64,000 nucleotides of DNA, taken from SLFH01 sp050486265 (GTDB taxonomy: Bacteria; Planctomycetota; Phycisphaerae; Phycisphaerales; UBA1924). The stretch spans positions 62,001 to 126,000 of the forward strand of contig JBJHCY010000007.1 of the NCBI GenBank assembly GCA_050486265.1, written 5' to 3'. Positions within the stretch are counted from its first letter, which is position 1, and every line of letters starts with the position of its first letter. Shown here piece after piece: positions 31,577-41,317 of this stretch. The notes beneath the pieces are model-generated. The model had not been told where the DNA came from. It saw only the letters and a program-made list of their open reading frames with translations, and ran no database searches. The translations under genes and the position numbers were made by a program.

Positions 31577-33742
31577 TCAGCCCCCTCCCATGGCGCCCAT
31601 CATGGCTTGCTGCATCGCGGTGGCGAAGGCTTGGTCAAAGCGCTGGAAGCTGTCGATCTCGCCCCGTTCGACGCGCTGGGCGAGCTGGCCCATCGTGCGA
31701 CCAAAGGCCTCTTGCATGTTGACGAGCATGGAGACCTCCGGGCCCTCCATAGGCGGGAAGACGAGTCTCCACTGGCCGTCGACCCTCTGCGCCATCAGCA
31801 TGTCGGCCATCATGCCGGGGAGAACCGCCGGGCCGTTGACCATCGCCTCGGCGTCGCCTGCCAGCGTGACGGAAAAATCCGAGGCGCTGGTGGTGCGGAA
31901 GTCGGGGATCTCGAAGTCCATCGCGGCGGCTTGGGCAAAGAACGCGGTGTCCTGAAGCCCTTGTCCGAAGCGGTTCTGGAGCGCGTTTTCGAGGCGGGTG
32001 GCGTTCTGGGCCACCGACACCATGGCGTCAAACAACCGGCGCTCGTTGGCGCCTTCGAGCCGGTAAAGGCTCGGCAGATCGCCGAAACGCTCCTGCTGCA
32101 TCATGTTCAGGGCGCGTTCCACCAGAGCGAGAACCTCCCGCTCGGGGTTGGCGGCGGCGCCCGCCTGCGCCTGACCGCCGCCGCCCTGTTCGCGAGCGCC
32201 GACCTGCGGCACCTCGTCGCGGGTCAGGATCTGGGTCAGCAGTCGGCGTGCGTCGCGGAGCTGGGTCTCAAGGTCGATCTGGTCGGCGCGGCCCGACTCG
32301 ATCGCTTCGGCGTAGGCGGCAAGGTCGTTCAGACGCTTGGCCGTCAGCTCGATCAGCGCGTTGGTTCTCTCGTCGGCCCGCACGCCTTCGATGCGCGACG
32401 CGGCCTCGGCGAAAGACTCGCGGGCGGCCTGGAGCGCCTCGGTCCGGGCGGTCCGCGTCCGTTCGAGCGCCTGGCGGACATTGCTCTGCGCCTCGCCGCT
32501 CTGGAACATCGGCAGCGCCGAGGCGGACTCGAGCACCTGCGCAACGCGACCGGCCAGCAGCGCGTGACGCATGTGGATCGCGCCGGCGATCTCGTTCGCC
32601 TGCGCCGCGGCGACCGCCGAGGAGGAACGCAGCGATCTCGCCGCCGCCGTCGCCCTCGACGCCGCCTGGTTCGCGGCGCTGAGCGCCGTCTCACGCTCGT
32701 TGCTGATCGCCTCGTGGACGAACGAGACGAGGCCGGCCTCGGCCGCCCGGACGAGCATGTCCAGGCGTTCTGGCATCTCGGTCTCGCCCCGCTGCGACAG
32801 GGCCTCGCGGAGGGCGCGCCCGAGGTCGCCGGCGTGCCCGGCGCCGCCCCCGAAGAGCGCCTGCGCCAGCTCCGCCTGCGCCCGCTCGGCGAGCCTGCGG
32901 GCCTCGTCGGCGGCCTGGTTGGCCTGCTGGCGCGCCTGTTCGAGTTGCTCGATGGCGCTGGCGCTCGCGGCGACCTCGCTCTGGGCCGCTTCGACCCTCG
33001 CGGTGGCGAGCTTGATCTGTCGCTCGATCTGATCGATGTCGAGCTGGATGAGCTCCGCGTCGTAGGCGTGCCGGTCGGCGACGCGCCGGACTCGCTGGGT
33101 CTCGTGGGCCAGGCGCTCGCGTTCTTCGCCCGACGCGTTGGAAGCCCGGGCGTCGAGCTCGGCCTGTCGGGCCCGCTCGGTCCCTTCCATGGAGACCTTC
33201 TCACGCAGGCGGGCGTTCAACTGATCGCGACGGGCGGTGAGCTGCGAGAGCTCGGATCGACGCTCGTTGAGCGTCTGCTCACGCCCGCTGGACTGGCGCC
33301 GGAGCTGCTGGAGCAGCTCGTCGTTGGCGAAGGCGGTGCGTTCGGCCTGAGCCGTAGCACGCCGTGCGCTGCGGATGAGCGCGTCGGCGTGGTCCGCCCC
33401 GGTCTGGGCGAGCTGCTCGTAGCCCAGGAGGCGGCGGGAGTCGATGATCGCCTCGCCCAGGAAGGTCTCGGCGACGAGCAGGGCCGCCGCTGCCTTCTCT
33501 CCGTCGAGAATGCTGCCCGAGCCGGTCTGCGCCGCGGCGCGGATCTGTTGCTGAACGCTTCGGGTCTCGTCGGGAGCGGCCTCGGCGTTGCCGCCGCGCG
33601 TTGCGAGCATCGTCAGCGACGCGTCGCGGACGCTGTCGCCGGGGGTTTCCCGGTCGCAGGCGGCCATCGGGAGGGCGACAGCCGCGGCGAGCAGGATCTG
33701 GATCCGGCGCCGGGAGGCGCGTCGGGTCGGATGGTTGGCCAT
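31577..33742 (-). CDS. large coiled-coil lipoprotein
   Basis: A 721-residue protein. A twin-arginine-like basic start (Arg-Arg-Ala-Ser-Arg-Arg-Arg) and hydrophobic run lead to the lipobox Pro-Met-Ala-Ala-Cys at about residue 25. Most of residues 60-560 is Ala/Gln/Glu/Arg-rich coiled coil with heptad spacing. The last 150 residues are a folded domain with Trp-Arg-Leu-Val-Phe-Pro-Pro-Met-Glu-Gly near 660. The tail ends Met-Gly-Gly-Gly. Likely a periplasmic, membrane-anchored structural protein of unknown role. Start ATG 33742 follows GGAG; a longer frame upstream lacks a signal peptide at its start. Confidence 0.78.
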   Translation of the reverse strand: MANHPTRRASRRRIQILLAAAVALPMAACDRETPGDSVRDASLTMLATRGGNAEAAPDETRSVQQQIRAAAQTGSGSILDGEKAAAALLVAETFLGEAIIDSRRLLGYEQLAQTGADHADALIRSARRATAQAERTAFANDELLQQLRRQSSGREQTLNERRSELSQLTARRDQLNARLREKVSMEGTERARQAELDARASNASGEERERLAHETQRVRRVADRHAYDAELIQLDIDQIERQIKLATARVEAAQSEVAASASAIEQLEQARQQANQAADEARRLAERAQAELAQALFGGGAGHAGDLGRALREALSQRGETEMPERLDMLVRAAEAGLVSFVHEAISNERETALSAANQAASRATAAARSLRSSSAVAAAQANEIAGAIHMRHALLAGRVAQVLESASALPMFQSGEAQSNVRQALERTRTARTEALQAARESFAEAASRIEGVRADERTNALIELTAKRLNDLAAYAEAIESGRADQIDLETQLRDARRLLTQILTRDEVPQVGAREQGGGGQAQAGAAANPEREVLALVERALNMMQQERFGDLPSLYRLEGANERRLFDAMVSVAQNATRLENALQNRFGQGLQDTAFFAQAAAMDFEIPDFRTTSASDFSVTLAGDAEAMVNGPAVLPGMMADMLMAQRVDGQWRLVFPPMEGPEVSMLVNMQEAFGRTMGQLAQRVERGEIDSFQRFDQAFATAMQQAMMGAMGGG

Positions 33743-33949
33743 CGTCGGGGTCTCCGCGTGCGGGCACATTGCAGCTTGGGCGGCGCGGTCCGGGCGCCGG
33801 GATCTCGACTGTAGCACAAAACGCCCGGGCGCGGCACCAAGCCCGCCCCCCGCCGAGCGCACCGGACCCGTCACGGTCCGCAGCGCCCCGGCAGGCGGTT
33901 GCAGCGAGGCCCGAGATGGCGAGCTGATCGTGCTGTGATCGGGTAAGGG

Positions 33950-35059
33950 TCAGTCGCTGTCGGTCGCCGCGGGCGAGCCCTTCAGCGTCTCGGTGAGCCA
34001 GCTCCCGATCGCGTCGAGGGCGTCGGGCACGACGGGGCCGGCGAAGCCCGGCTCGGTGGGCGAGCCGACCTTCTTGAAGTTGTGGCTGGCGCCCTTGACC
34101 AGATGAACGCGGGCCCCCACACCCTCCCGACCGATCAACGCCGATTTCAGCGGGGGCAGATCGTCGGCCACGGTCACCTGCGCGTCGTGCTCGCCCTGCA
34201 CCACCAGCACCGGGCCGGGATACCCCGCGGCGAGCTCGGCGGGTTCGAGCGTGAAATAGGCGCGGAGCACGCCGAGGCTCGACGCGTTGAACAGCGACAT
34301 CAGGGCCGGGTGCAGATCTGCGGGCGGCTTCCTGTCGGCCCTGATCGCGTCGATCCCCCGTTCGAGATCATCGCGGATTGTCTTGCGGAGGGCCTCGTCG
34401 GGGACCTGCAGCGGCAGCAGGCGGTCGAACTGGTCTCGGATCACATGGTCGAGCCGACGCCCGGTCGTGCCCGCCAGGACCATGGCGGAGGGCGCCCGAT
34501 CGCCCAGCCGGTCGGCCATCGCCAAGGCGATCAGGCCGCCCTCGCTGTGGCCGAGCACTGCGACCCGGTCGGCGTCGATCGAGGCGTGGTCTCGGAGGGC
34601 TCCCAGCGCCGCCTCTGCGTCCTGCACAAAGTGTTCCCACGAGAAAAACGCGGCGACCTCGTCGGGCGTGCGGGGCCAGAGCCCCGCGTTGGCGTGGGCG
34701 GCCCGCTTGTCGAAGCGGAACGAGGCGACGCCCCGAGAGGCCAGTTCGTCTGCGATCTGGCGGAGCAGGTCGGTCTTGAGCATCGGGGGCTGGTTGCCGT
34801 CGCGGTCGGTCGGGCCCGAGCCGGGCAGGAGGAGCACGCCCGGGAAGGGCGCGTCGCCCTCGGGCAGCAGGAGCGTGCCCGGGAGGTCGATCCCGCCGGC
34901 GCCGGTGAACGAAAGCACGAAGGACTTCGTCTCGGGAGTGTGTTCTGAGAGCCGGGCGTCCTGAGCCAGTGCGCCCGGGGCGAGCAGCAGCGAGCCAAGG
35001 CACAGAGCGCCTACCGCCGCGGCGAGGCGGCGTCGGCGGGCGGGGCGTGTGTCGTTCAT
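33950..35059 (-). CDS. secreted alpha/beta hydrolase
   Basis: A 369-residue exported hydrolase. Signal peptide residues about 9-32 end Pro-Gly-Ala-Leu-Ala-Gln. Domain signs: Leu-Leu-Leu-Pro-Gly-Ser-Gly-Pro near 77-84 (oxyanion loop), nucleophile elbow Gly-His-Ser-Glu-Gly-Gly near 175-180, Gln-Gly-Glu-His-Asp near 290 with the catalytic Asp, and Gly-Ala-Ser-His-Asn-Phe near 327 with the catalytic His. It resembles the serine aminopeptidase S33/dienelactone hydrolase branch, so an esterase or acylase is likely. GGAGGACACCG-ATG gives a clear start. Confidence 0.88.
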   Translation of the reverse strand: MNDTRPARRRRLAAAVGALCLGSLLLAPGALAQDARLSEHTPETKSFVLSFTGAGGIDLPGTLLLPEGDAPFPGVLLLPGSGPTDRDGNQPPMLKTDLLRQIADELASRGVASFRFDKRAAHANAGLWPRTPDEVAAFFSWEHFVQDAEAALGALRDHASIDADRVAVLGHSEGGLIALAMADRLGDRAPSAMVLAGTTGRRLDHVIRDQFDRLLPLQVPDEALRKTIRDDLERGIDAIRADRKPPADLHPALMSLFNASSLGVLRAYFTLEPAELAAGYPGPVLVVQGEHDAQVTVADDLPPLKSALIGREGVGARVHLVKGASHNFKKVGSPTEPGFAGPVVPDALDAIGSWLTETLKGSPAATDSD

Positions 35060-35120
35060 CGGTGTCCTCCTCGGTCGCTCCGGGTTCGCCCGGCTCTTTG
35101 GAGGATCGACCGGCCCGATT

Positions 35121-36458
35121 TCAGCGCGGGCCCACGGGCTCTTCGGGCGGGGTGTAGAGGTCGTGCTTCGGCTCGGGGAGTTCGTAGGTGATCGGGTAGT
35201 CCGGGCGTGGCCGGTACATGCTGTTGATCCAGCGGACGCTGTCGCGGAAGCGGGGGTCCTCCGGCGAGTTGAGCACCCGTTGCCAAGGGCGCTCCCGGTC
35301 GAGCTGGACGATCCGCGGGTGGGGGAACTTGGATGTCTCGCGAGGCAGGGCGAGCTGCAGGAGACGGGATTGGTCGGGCTGCTCGTAGTCGATCAGGGGC
35401 TCGCCGTCGTCGAAACGGAAGTTCTCGATGATGTAGAAGTTGGTGTAGACGGTCTCGTCGCGGTTTGGGTGCTGGCCCCTGAGCATGAAGCGTCCGGCCT
35501 CCTGCCCGCCGTGGCAGTCGTTGGTGGCGCAGCCCCTGAAGAGCCAGCCGGCGTGGACATCGCGCCGGAATCGTTTGAAGGCCTCGGGATCGCCGACGAC
35601 CTCGACCTCGGCGTAGAGATCGCGGGCCTGGACGCGGAACATCAGGTCGAGGACGCGCTCGGGCCTGGCGCGGAACAGTGCCTGGAGGGCCTCGGGGGTG
35701 GTGGGCATGCCGCGAGCGTCGGAATAGTTTTCGATGAGGCGCTGGACGGTCTCACGCCGGATGCGGATGCGGGGCGGGTCGGCCAGGTCGATCTCGTAGA
35801 CCTTCAGGAGGTTGATCTGTTCGGGCGAGAGGAGGGGGAAGGGATCGCGCTCGCGTCGGTTGGAGGGCCGGTCGTTCTCTTCCCGCTCGCGTTGTCGTTG
35901 CTCACGCCTGTTCGCGGCGAGCCTGGCCTGGGCCCGCAGCAGGGGGAGGCGCTGGATGACCTCGGGCTGGCCGGGGACGCGCAACAGCAGGGCCTCGGCT
36001 TCCTCGAGGGCTGTGGTGTGTGCGCCGTTGGCGGTGAGCCAGTCGATCAGGACGACGAGTTGGTCGGCCTCGTAGTCGTCGATGGCGGCCCGCATCTCGC
36101 GGTACCGCTCCATGATGGGGTCGAGGAACTGGATAGAGCGGACCCTGGTCGCGGGGTAGGTTGTGGTCACCCCCCGGATGCTCAGGACGATCTCGGCGTT
36201 GTCACGCCGGACGAGCTCGCCCCGGATGGTGGTCCCGTCGCGGAGTGTGAGGATGCACTCGCGGCTCTCCTCGTCGCCGGGGTCTTCACGCTGGGGCTCG
36301 AAGGCGACAGGGGTGAGCCAGCGGTCGTGCCCGTTTGCCGGGACGAGTTGCTGGAGGAGGGCGGCCCCCACGAGAAGGGCGCCCGCCGAGGCGGCCAGCA
36401 TGCACAGCACGCGGCGTGCCGCCCGGAAGGATCGGCGGGGGGGGCGGGGGTTGCTCAT
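35121..36458 (-). CDS. periplasmic protein with CX4CH haem-type motif
   Basis: A 445-residue protein with an N-terminal membrane helix or signal anchor (about 16-38). Residues 66-112 form a small beta domain. Residues 300-325 contain Cys310-Ala-Thr-Asn-Asp-Cys315-His316-Gly-Gly, which looks like a haem c attachment site but with four residues between the cysteines instead of two, as in some planctomycete cytochrome-like domains. The C-terminal part is acidic and aromatic. It may be an electron carrier or a redox-related surface protein; haem binding is not proven. It starts 62 bases upstream of the alpha/beta hydrolase on the same strand. Confidence 0.65.
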   Translation of the reverse strand: MSNPRPPRRSFRAARRVLCMLAASAGALLVGAALLQQLVPANGHDRWLTPVAFEPQREDPGDEESRECILTLRDGTTIRGELVRRDNAEIVLSIRGVTTTYPATRVRSIQFLDPIMERYREMRAAIDDYEADQLVVLIDWLTANGAHTTALEEAEALLLRVPGQPEVIQRLPLLRAQARLAANRREQRQREREENDRPSNRRERDPFPLLSPEQINLLKVYEIDLADPPRIRIRRETVQRLIENYSDARGMPTTPEALQALFRARPERVLDLMFRVQARDLYAEVEVVGDPEAFKRFRRDVHAGWLFRGCATNDCHGGQEAGRFMLRGQHPNRDETVYTNFYIIENFRFDDGEPLIDYEQPDQSRLLQLALPRETSKFPHPRIVQLDRERPWQRVLNSPEDPRFRDSVRWINSMYRPRPDYPITYELPEPKHDLYTPPEEPVGPR

Positions 36459-36502
36459 GCGTGCATTGTGCGCACGCCGCGCCGGAAACGCCAGTGGGGG
36501 GG

Positions 36503-38041
36503 TCAGGCGGCCTTGGCCGGGACGATCTGACGGATCCTCTGGAGGATCCAGCGGTCGTCCTCGCGGGTGACGGTTGCGATCTTGTCGAGCGGTGTGGAGG
36601 AGCCCGCGGTGAGGTCTTCAAGGACGGGGGCGCCCTTGTCGTCGGTGCGGACGGTCACCGGGCCCTTGACGGCGCTCTTGAAAAGGCAGCGGTAGGGGCC
36701 GACGAGGAGGACCGTCCCCCGGTGGATGATCCTGTGAACGGTGATCGACGGCTCGATGAAGCGCTCCATCGTGTCGGCGGTCTCGCTGAGCCCCTGGGCG
36801 AGGCGGGAGATGGCTTGCTCGCAGGTCTGGACGGCGAACTGCAGTTCGGTGAGTTCTTCGGCGAGTGAGCCGCTGGGCTTGGCGCCGCCCGCCTTCTTGA
36901 GGGTCTCGTAGCGTTCTTTGGCGGCGTCGCGTTGTTCGACGAGCGCCTGGTGGCGGTCCAGCCCGGCGCCCGCGAGGCGTTCGAGTTCGTCGAGAACACC
37001 GAGGCGGACGGTGGTGGTGATTTCTGACTCTGCGCCGATCTGGGCGCACTCGCCCGAGCCTCCGAGGCCGACCTCGCCCCCGATGATGACGGCGCCGGGG
37101 GCGGTCAGCTTGCCGCAGACACGGACTGTCGAGTCGTTGATCTCTCTCTCGGCGGTGAAGTTCCTTCCGACGAAGACGAGCGATGCGTCGATGTATTTGG
37201 CGTGGAGGTCTCTTCCGGACCGGATGACGCCCTTCTGTCGTCCGGCCATGCCTCGCCCGAGCGTGATGTCGAAGCGGGCGTCGAGCGTCGCGGCCTCGAC
37301 GAGTTCGCCGACGGTGAGCGAGCCCTTGCAGCGGACGGAGAAGCGGTCCTTGACGCCCTTGGAGATGTTGACATTGCCCGGGAAGTCGATGTTTCCAGTG
37401 GAGAAATCGACGCCGCCGGAGATGTTCAGCTCGCGCTCGACGCGGATCTCGGTGGGCCCGGCGATGAGGTGCCCGCTGTGGGAGGCGGAGATGACGCCCT
37501 GCTCGTCGATGCGGACGGAGCGGTCGAGCTTGACGCGGGCCTTCTTGCCTTCCTTGGCGGCGATGACGCGGCCCGTGACATCGACGCCGTCGGCGCCGTC
37601 GGTCTTGGGCAGCAGCCTGCCGATCCGCTGTGCGGCGAGGACGACGACGAAGGCGGAGCGGTTGTAGTGGTCGGCGTTGCCCTCTTCGGCGGAGGTCGGG
37701 GGCTCGGGGGGGGCCTCGCGTTTGCGTTTGGCCTCGTCGAGCTGTTCCTGGAGGGCGGGCTCGATGACGACCCGGGCGTCCGAGCCGTGCTCTGGGGCCT
37801 TGCCCTTGGCGACGACGCCTTCGTGCTCGATGTCTGTGTTCTTTCGCGCTTCGAGCAGGAGGGCGTCGATCGCGGCGTTGTCGATCGCGGCTGGGCTGAC
37901 GCCCGCCTCGACGAGTGCGGCGTGGACGGTTGCGCGGTCGAGCGAGTCGGGCTCTGCGCCGGCGGGGATGCGCACCGACGCCGCCAGGCGGTCGCCCGCC
38001 TGGATAACGCGGATCTTGTTTGAGGCATCCTGTTCTGGCAT
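36503..38041 (-). CDS. FapA/DUF342 family protein in chemotaxis operon
   Basis: A 512-residue protein of the FapA (DUF342) type. Its centre (about residues 150-330) is a series of short beta strands in a parallel-beta-helix-like pattern with Gly-Gly-Val-Asp-Phe-Ser-Thr-Gly-Asn-Ile-Asp-Phe-Pro-Gly-Asn-Val and similar turns, typical of the family; a coiled-coil (about 360-430) and a small C-terminal domain follow. FapA-like proteins elsewhere are linked to flagella, polarity and surface behaviour. It is the last gene of the che operon, 19 bases after cheY, so it may act downstream of CheY or help locate the array (inference). Confidence 0.85.
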   Translation of the reverse strand: MPEQDASNKIRVIQAGDRLAASVRIPAGAEPDSLDRATVHAALVEAGVSPAAIDNAAIDALLLEARKNTDIEHEGVVAKGKAPEHGSDARVVIEPALQEQLDEAKRKREAPPEPPTSAEEGNADHYNRSAFVVVLAAQRIGRLLPKTDGADGVDVTGRVIAAKEGKKARVKLDRSVRIDEQGVISASHSGHLIAGPTEIRVERELNISGGVDFSTGNIDFPGNVNISKGVKDRFSVRCKGSLTVGELVEAATLDARFDITLGRGMAGRQKGVIRSGRDLHAKYIDASLVFVGRNFTAEREINDSTVRVCGKLTAPGAVIIGGEVGLGGSGECAQIGAESEITTTVRLGVLDELERLAGAGLDRHQALVEQRDAAKERYETLKKAGGAKPSGSLAEELTELQFAVQTCEQAISRLAQGLSETADTMERFIEPSITVHRIIHRGTVLLVGPYRCLFKSAVKGPVTVRTDDKGAPVLEDLTAGSSTPLDKIATVTREDDRWILQRIRQIVPAKAA

Positions 38042-38060
38042 GCCCTGTCAGGCGTCGCGG

Positions 38061-38435
38061 TCAGGCCGCGATGCCGGCCTTTGAGAGTGTTTCTGCGATC
38101 CTCTGGGAGAGCAGGTCGGGCGTGAAGGGCTTGACGACATAGTTGTTGACGCCGGCCTTGATGGCCTCGATCACGCGGGACTTCTCGGCCTCGGTGGTGA
38201 CCATGATGATGGGCGTGGTCTTGTCCTGGGCGCGGTAGGCCTTGACGAAGGAGAGCCCGTCCATGTTGGGCATGTTCCAGTCGACGAGGAGGAGGTCGGG
38301 CTTGAACGCGCCGACCTTGGACATGGCGTCCTGCCCGTCGCAGGCCTCTTCGAGCTCGGTGTAGCCGAGCTGTGAGAGGACGGACTTCTGGATGTTGCGC
38401 ATGGTCTTCGAATCGTCGACGAGCATGATGCGCAT
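38061..38435 (-). CDS. cheY: chemotaxis response regulator CheY
   Basis: A 124-residue single receiver domain. The catalytic set is complete: Asp7-Asp8, phosphoacceptor Asp52 in Val-Asp-Trp-Asn-Met-Pro, Thr80/Thr81 and Lys102 in Val-Lys-Pro-Phe. It would receive phosphate from CheA and act on the motor or another output. AGGGAGGTT precedes the ATG. It is 26 bases after cheX, which encodes the likely phosphatase. Confidence 0.96.
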   Translation of the reverse strand: MRIMLVDDSKTMRNIQKSVLSQLGYTELEEACDGQDAMSKVGAFKPDLLLVDWNMPNMDGLSFVKAYRAQDKTTPIIMVTTEAEKSRVIEAIKAGVNNYVVKPFTPDLLSQRIAETLSKAGIAA

Positions 38436-38461
38436 GGCTGAACCTCCCTGTTGTGCTGCGC

Positions 38462-38956
38462 TCACGCGCTGGCGGACGCCGCCTGTGTCGGGGCGTTGGT
38501 GTTTGTCTTGATTGCGATCTGGATGGCGACCTCCCCGCAGTCTGTCATGCAGGGGATCTCGATAACGGGGACATCGGATGTGTTGGCGATCAGGTGGCCC
38601 GAGCCGACGACGACCGAGGGGCACGAGATCGAGACCTTGGCGCCGTCGAAGTTGGCCTTGGCGCCGCCTGCGACCATGTTCACCAGTTCGCCGATGGCGT
38701 CGGCGAAGTCCGGCGAGTCGGTGCCCAGGTCCTCGCCCGCGAAGAGGGCGACAACGCTCTTGGCGGCGTCCTCGGGGAACGAGAGCACGACCGAGCCGAC
38801 GACATCGCCCGACATCCCGATAATGCCCGAGACATCGTACCCGGTGTTCTTGCCGGCTTTGACGCGGGGCTCGCCGATCTGCATCGGCAGCTGCAGCATT
38901 GTCGAGAACACATTCTGGACGCTCTGGATGAACGGGGTGATGAACCTGGCTTCCAT
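38462..38956 (-). CDS. cheX: CheX-type CheY-P phosphatase
   Basis: A 164-residue CheC/CheX/FliY-family protein. The catalytic Glu-x-x-Asn motif is present at Glu90-Leu-Val-Asn93 within a helix, flanked by Gly-Ala-Lys as in CheX. Its single motif and short length suit CheX, a dimeric CheY-P phosphatase, rather than CheC, which usually has two motifs. GGAAGGG precedes the start. It sits between cheA and cheY, supplying the off-switch to the operon, which has no cheZ. Confidence 0.9.
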   Translation of the reverse strand: MEARFITPFIQSVQNVFSTMLQLPMQIGEPRVKAGKNTGYDVSGIIGMSGDVVGSVVLSFPEDAAKSVVALFAGEDLGTDSPDFADAIGELVNMVAGGAKANFDGAKVSISCPSVVVGSGHLIANTSDVPVIEIPCMTDCGEVAIQIAIKTNTNAPTQAASASA

Positions 38957-39011
38957 GTCTGGTCCCTTCCTGGGGTGTGGCGAGACGGGGGGGATTCTTT
39001 GTTTCGGCCCT

Positions 39012-41291
39012 TCAGGCCGCCCTCTGAAGCTCGGGTGTCGCCCTGCCTTCGGCGGCGCGGATCAGTCCGGACGCATCGACGATGAGGCTGACGCCGCCGT
39101 CGTCGCGGACCGTCGCCCCGCTGAGCGGGCCTGCGCGTCCGACCGCTTCGAGGGGCTTGATGACGATCTCCTGCTGCCCGATAAGCTCTGAGACCTGGAA
39201 GCCGATCTGGCGTTCGTTGACCGAGAGGATCACGACGAAGGGCGTTTCGGTCCTGCGTTCGGGCGGGTACTCGAAGGCGTCGAAGGCCGAGATCAGGGGC
39301 AGCACCGAGCCCCGTGTCTTGAGCACCGGGCTCTCGCCGATCGAGAAAATCATCTCGGGCGAGGGCCTGAGGATCTCGACGACATTGTCCAGCGGGATCG
39401 CGTAGATCTCGTCGGCGACGCGGACCATCATCGCCTGCATGATGGCGACGGTGAGCGGGATCGAGATGGTGAAGGTCGTGCCCTGGCCGGGCGTCGAGTT
39501 GACATCGATCGTTCCGTTGAGCTTGCCGATGTTCGTGCGGACGACATCCATGCCCACGCCGCGCCCCGAGAGGTCCGAGACCTGTTCGACCGTCGAGAAT
39601 CCCGCCTCGAAGATGAAGCGGAAGACATCGCGGTCGGGGAGGGCGTCGACTTCCTCGGGCGTAGCCAGCCCGCGTTCGACGGCCTTGGAGGCGATGCGTC
39701 GGCGGTCGAGCCCGCGTCCGTCGTCTCTGACGAAGATCCGCACATGGCTGCCCTGGTTGCTGGCCTCCAGGAGTATCGTGCCCTCCGGGCCTTTGCCCGA
39801 TGCGGCGCGTTGCTCGGGCGTCTCCAGCCCGTGGTCGGCGCTGTTGCGCATCAGGTGCACGAGCGGATCGCCCAGCGCCTCGATGACGGACTTGTCGACC
39901 TCGGTGTCGCCGCCGACGATCTTGAGGCTGATCTTCTTGCCGGTCTTGTCGGCGAGGTCGCGGATGAGGCGGGGGTAGCGCCCGAAGATCTTGTCCAAGG
40001 GCTGCATGCGTGTGCGCATCACCGCCAGCTGCAGGTCGCCGGTGACTCTGTCGAGGTCCTCGGCCGATGCGTTGATCTGCTCGCACAGATCGTTGTCGCC
40101 GGTTTCGATCGAGCCGACACGGCGCGCGAGCGCCGCGACGCGGTTTTTCTGCAGCACCAGCTCGCCGACGAGGTTCATCAGCGACTCGAGCCGCCCGACC
40201 TCTACGCGGATGGTCTGCTCGATGGCCTGCTTGGCGCCGCCCCCTCTCTTGGCGCCGGCCTCCTCGCTCTGCGCCGAGGCGGCCTGAGTGTCTGCGCCGT
40301 CTGCGAGCTTGAGCTCCGGCGTACCGGCCGGCGCGGGCGGGCCGGCGATCACGCCGTCGAAGGCGAGGGCGCCTTCGGCGTCGGTGTCGGCGGGGAACGA
40401 CTGGGCTTCGTCGAGCGGCTTGCCTGCGCAGGCGAGCGTCAGGCGCTCGACGAGCGTGTCGGTCGGCCAGTCGTAGAGCGTCGCGTGCTCGATCCCGTCG
40501 GCCTGGAGCGAGAGCAGGAGCGAGAGGGCGGCCAGACGCGGACGGATCTGCGCGATCGCGTCCTCGTCGGCGTCTTCGATGTGTTCGGAGGCCTCGCGAA
40601 GAGCGCTCGAGAGGCGCGTCACCGGCTCGAACTCGAAGAAGTCGACCGAGCGGACGAGGTCGGCCGCGGCGGAAGCGAGCGCATCGCCCGCCTCGCGCCG
40701 GGAGTCGGGGCTCGCCAGGGCGCAGAGATTGTCGTTGATGATGTCGAGCGTCTGGCGGATGTCCGGCGCGAGGAACTCGACGAGCGCCATCTTGTCGGCG
40801 GGCAGGTCGATCGGTGTTGTCGCGGCGCCGAGGGGCCCTCCGGGGGCGGCGCCCGGTGCTGCTTGTGTTGGGCCTTCGGTGTCGGCGGCGCCGGCTTCGC
40901 GTCCCTCGCCGAAGGCGGTCAGCCCCTCGACGAGCGCGGGGTCTGGCGCTTCGAGCTCCTCGCCGGCGGAGAGCTGCTGGAACTGGCGGGCGAGCAGGTC
41001 GACCGTCTGCAGCAGCATGTTCATGCACGGGCGGTCGACCACGGCGCGCCCGGTCCTTGCCGCGTTGAGCGCGGTCTCGGCGGCGTGGGCGATCGAGACC
41101 AGGTTCGTCAGCGCGAGGAAGGACGCGCTGCCCTTGATCGTGTGCAGCGCGCGGAAGATCTGGTTGAGCAGGTCCGGGTCGGTCGGGCTGCTCTCCAGCG
41201 AGACAAGGTCGCCTTCGAGACCTTCGAGCAGCTCGCCGCACTCGGTCAGGAAATCCTGGATGATCTGAGGATCGAATCCCCCCGCGCTCAT
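39012..41291 (-). CDS. cheA: chemotaxis histidine kinase CheA
   Basis: A 759-residue kinase. The N-terminal HPt domain has the phosphorylated His50 in Ala-Leu-His-Thr-Ile-Lys-Gly-Ser. A long Ala/Pro-rich linker follows, then the dimerisation helices, ATPase (N box Arg-Asn-Ser-Ala-Asp-His-Gly near 480; Gly-Arg-Gly-Val-Gly-Met-Asp near 577) and a C-terminal CheW-like domain ending near residue 750. The start at ATG 41291 follows AAAGGAAA and precedes the HPt domain; a longer frame extends through cheR and is rejected. It is placed 26 bases after cheR. Only one HPt copy is seen, and no CheY-binding P2 domain is obvious. Confidence 0.96.
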   Translation of the reverse strand: MSAGGFDPQIIQDFLTECGELLEGLEGDLVSLESSPTDPDLLNQIFRALHTIKGSASFLALTNLVSIAHAAETALNAARTGRAVVDRPCMNMLLQTVDLLARQFQQLSAGEELEAPDPALVEGLTAFGEGREAGAADTEGPTQAAPGAAPGGPLGAATTPIDLPADKMALVEFLAPDIRQTLDIINDNLCALASPDSRREAGDALASAAADLVRSVDFFEFEPVTRLSSALREASEHIEDADEDAIAQIRPRLAALSLLLSLQADGIEHATLYDWPTDTLVERLTLACAGKPLDEAQSFPADTDAEGALAFDGVIAGPPAPAGTPELKLADGADTQAASAQSEEAGAKRGGGAKQAIEQTIRVEVGRLESLMNLVGELVLQKNRVAALARRVGSIETGDNDLCEQINASAEDLDRVTGDLQLAVMRTRMQPLDKIFGRYPRLIRDLADKTGKKISLKIVGGDTEVDKSVIEALGDPLVHLMRNSADHGLETPEQRAASGKGPEGTILLEASNQGSHVRIFVRDDGRGLDRRRIASKAVERGLATPEEVDALPDRDVFRFIFEAGFSTVEQVSDLSGRGVGMDVVRTNIGKLNGTIDVNSTPGQGTTFTISIPLTVAIMQAMMVRVADEIYAIPLDNVVEILRPSPEMIFSIGESPVLKTRGSVLPLISAFDAFEYPPERRTETPFVVILSVNERQIGFQVSELIGQQEIVIKPLEAVGRAGPLSGATVRDDGGVSLIVDASGLIRAAEGRATPELQRAA

Positions 41292-41317
41292 ATGCGTTTC
41301 CTTTCGGACGATGTGTG

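Noticed and set aside
31277..33814. An 845-codon plus-strand frame opposite the coiled-coil lipoprotein
   Set aside because: Composition is the complement of the coiled-coil codons; no ribosome binding site or domain.
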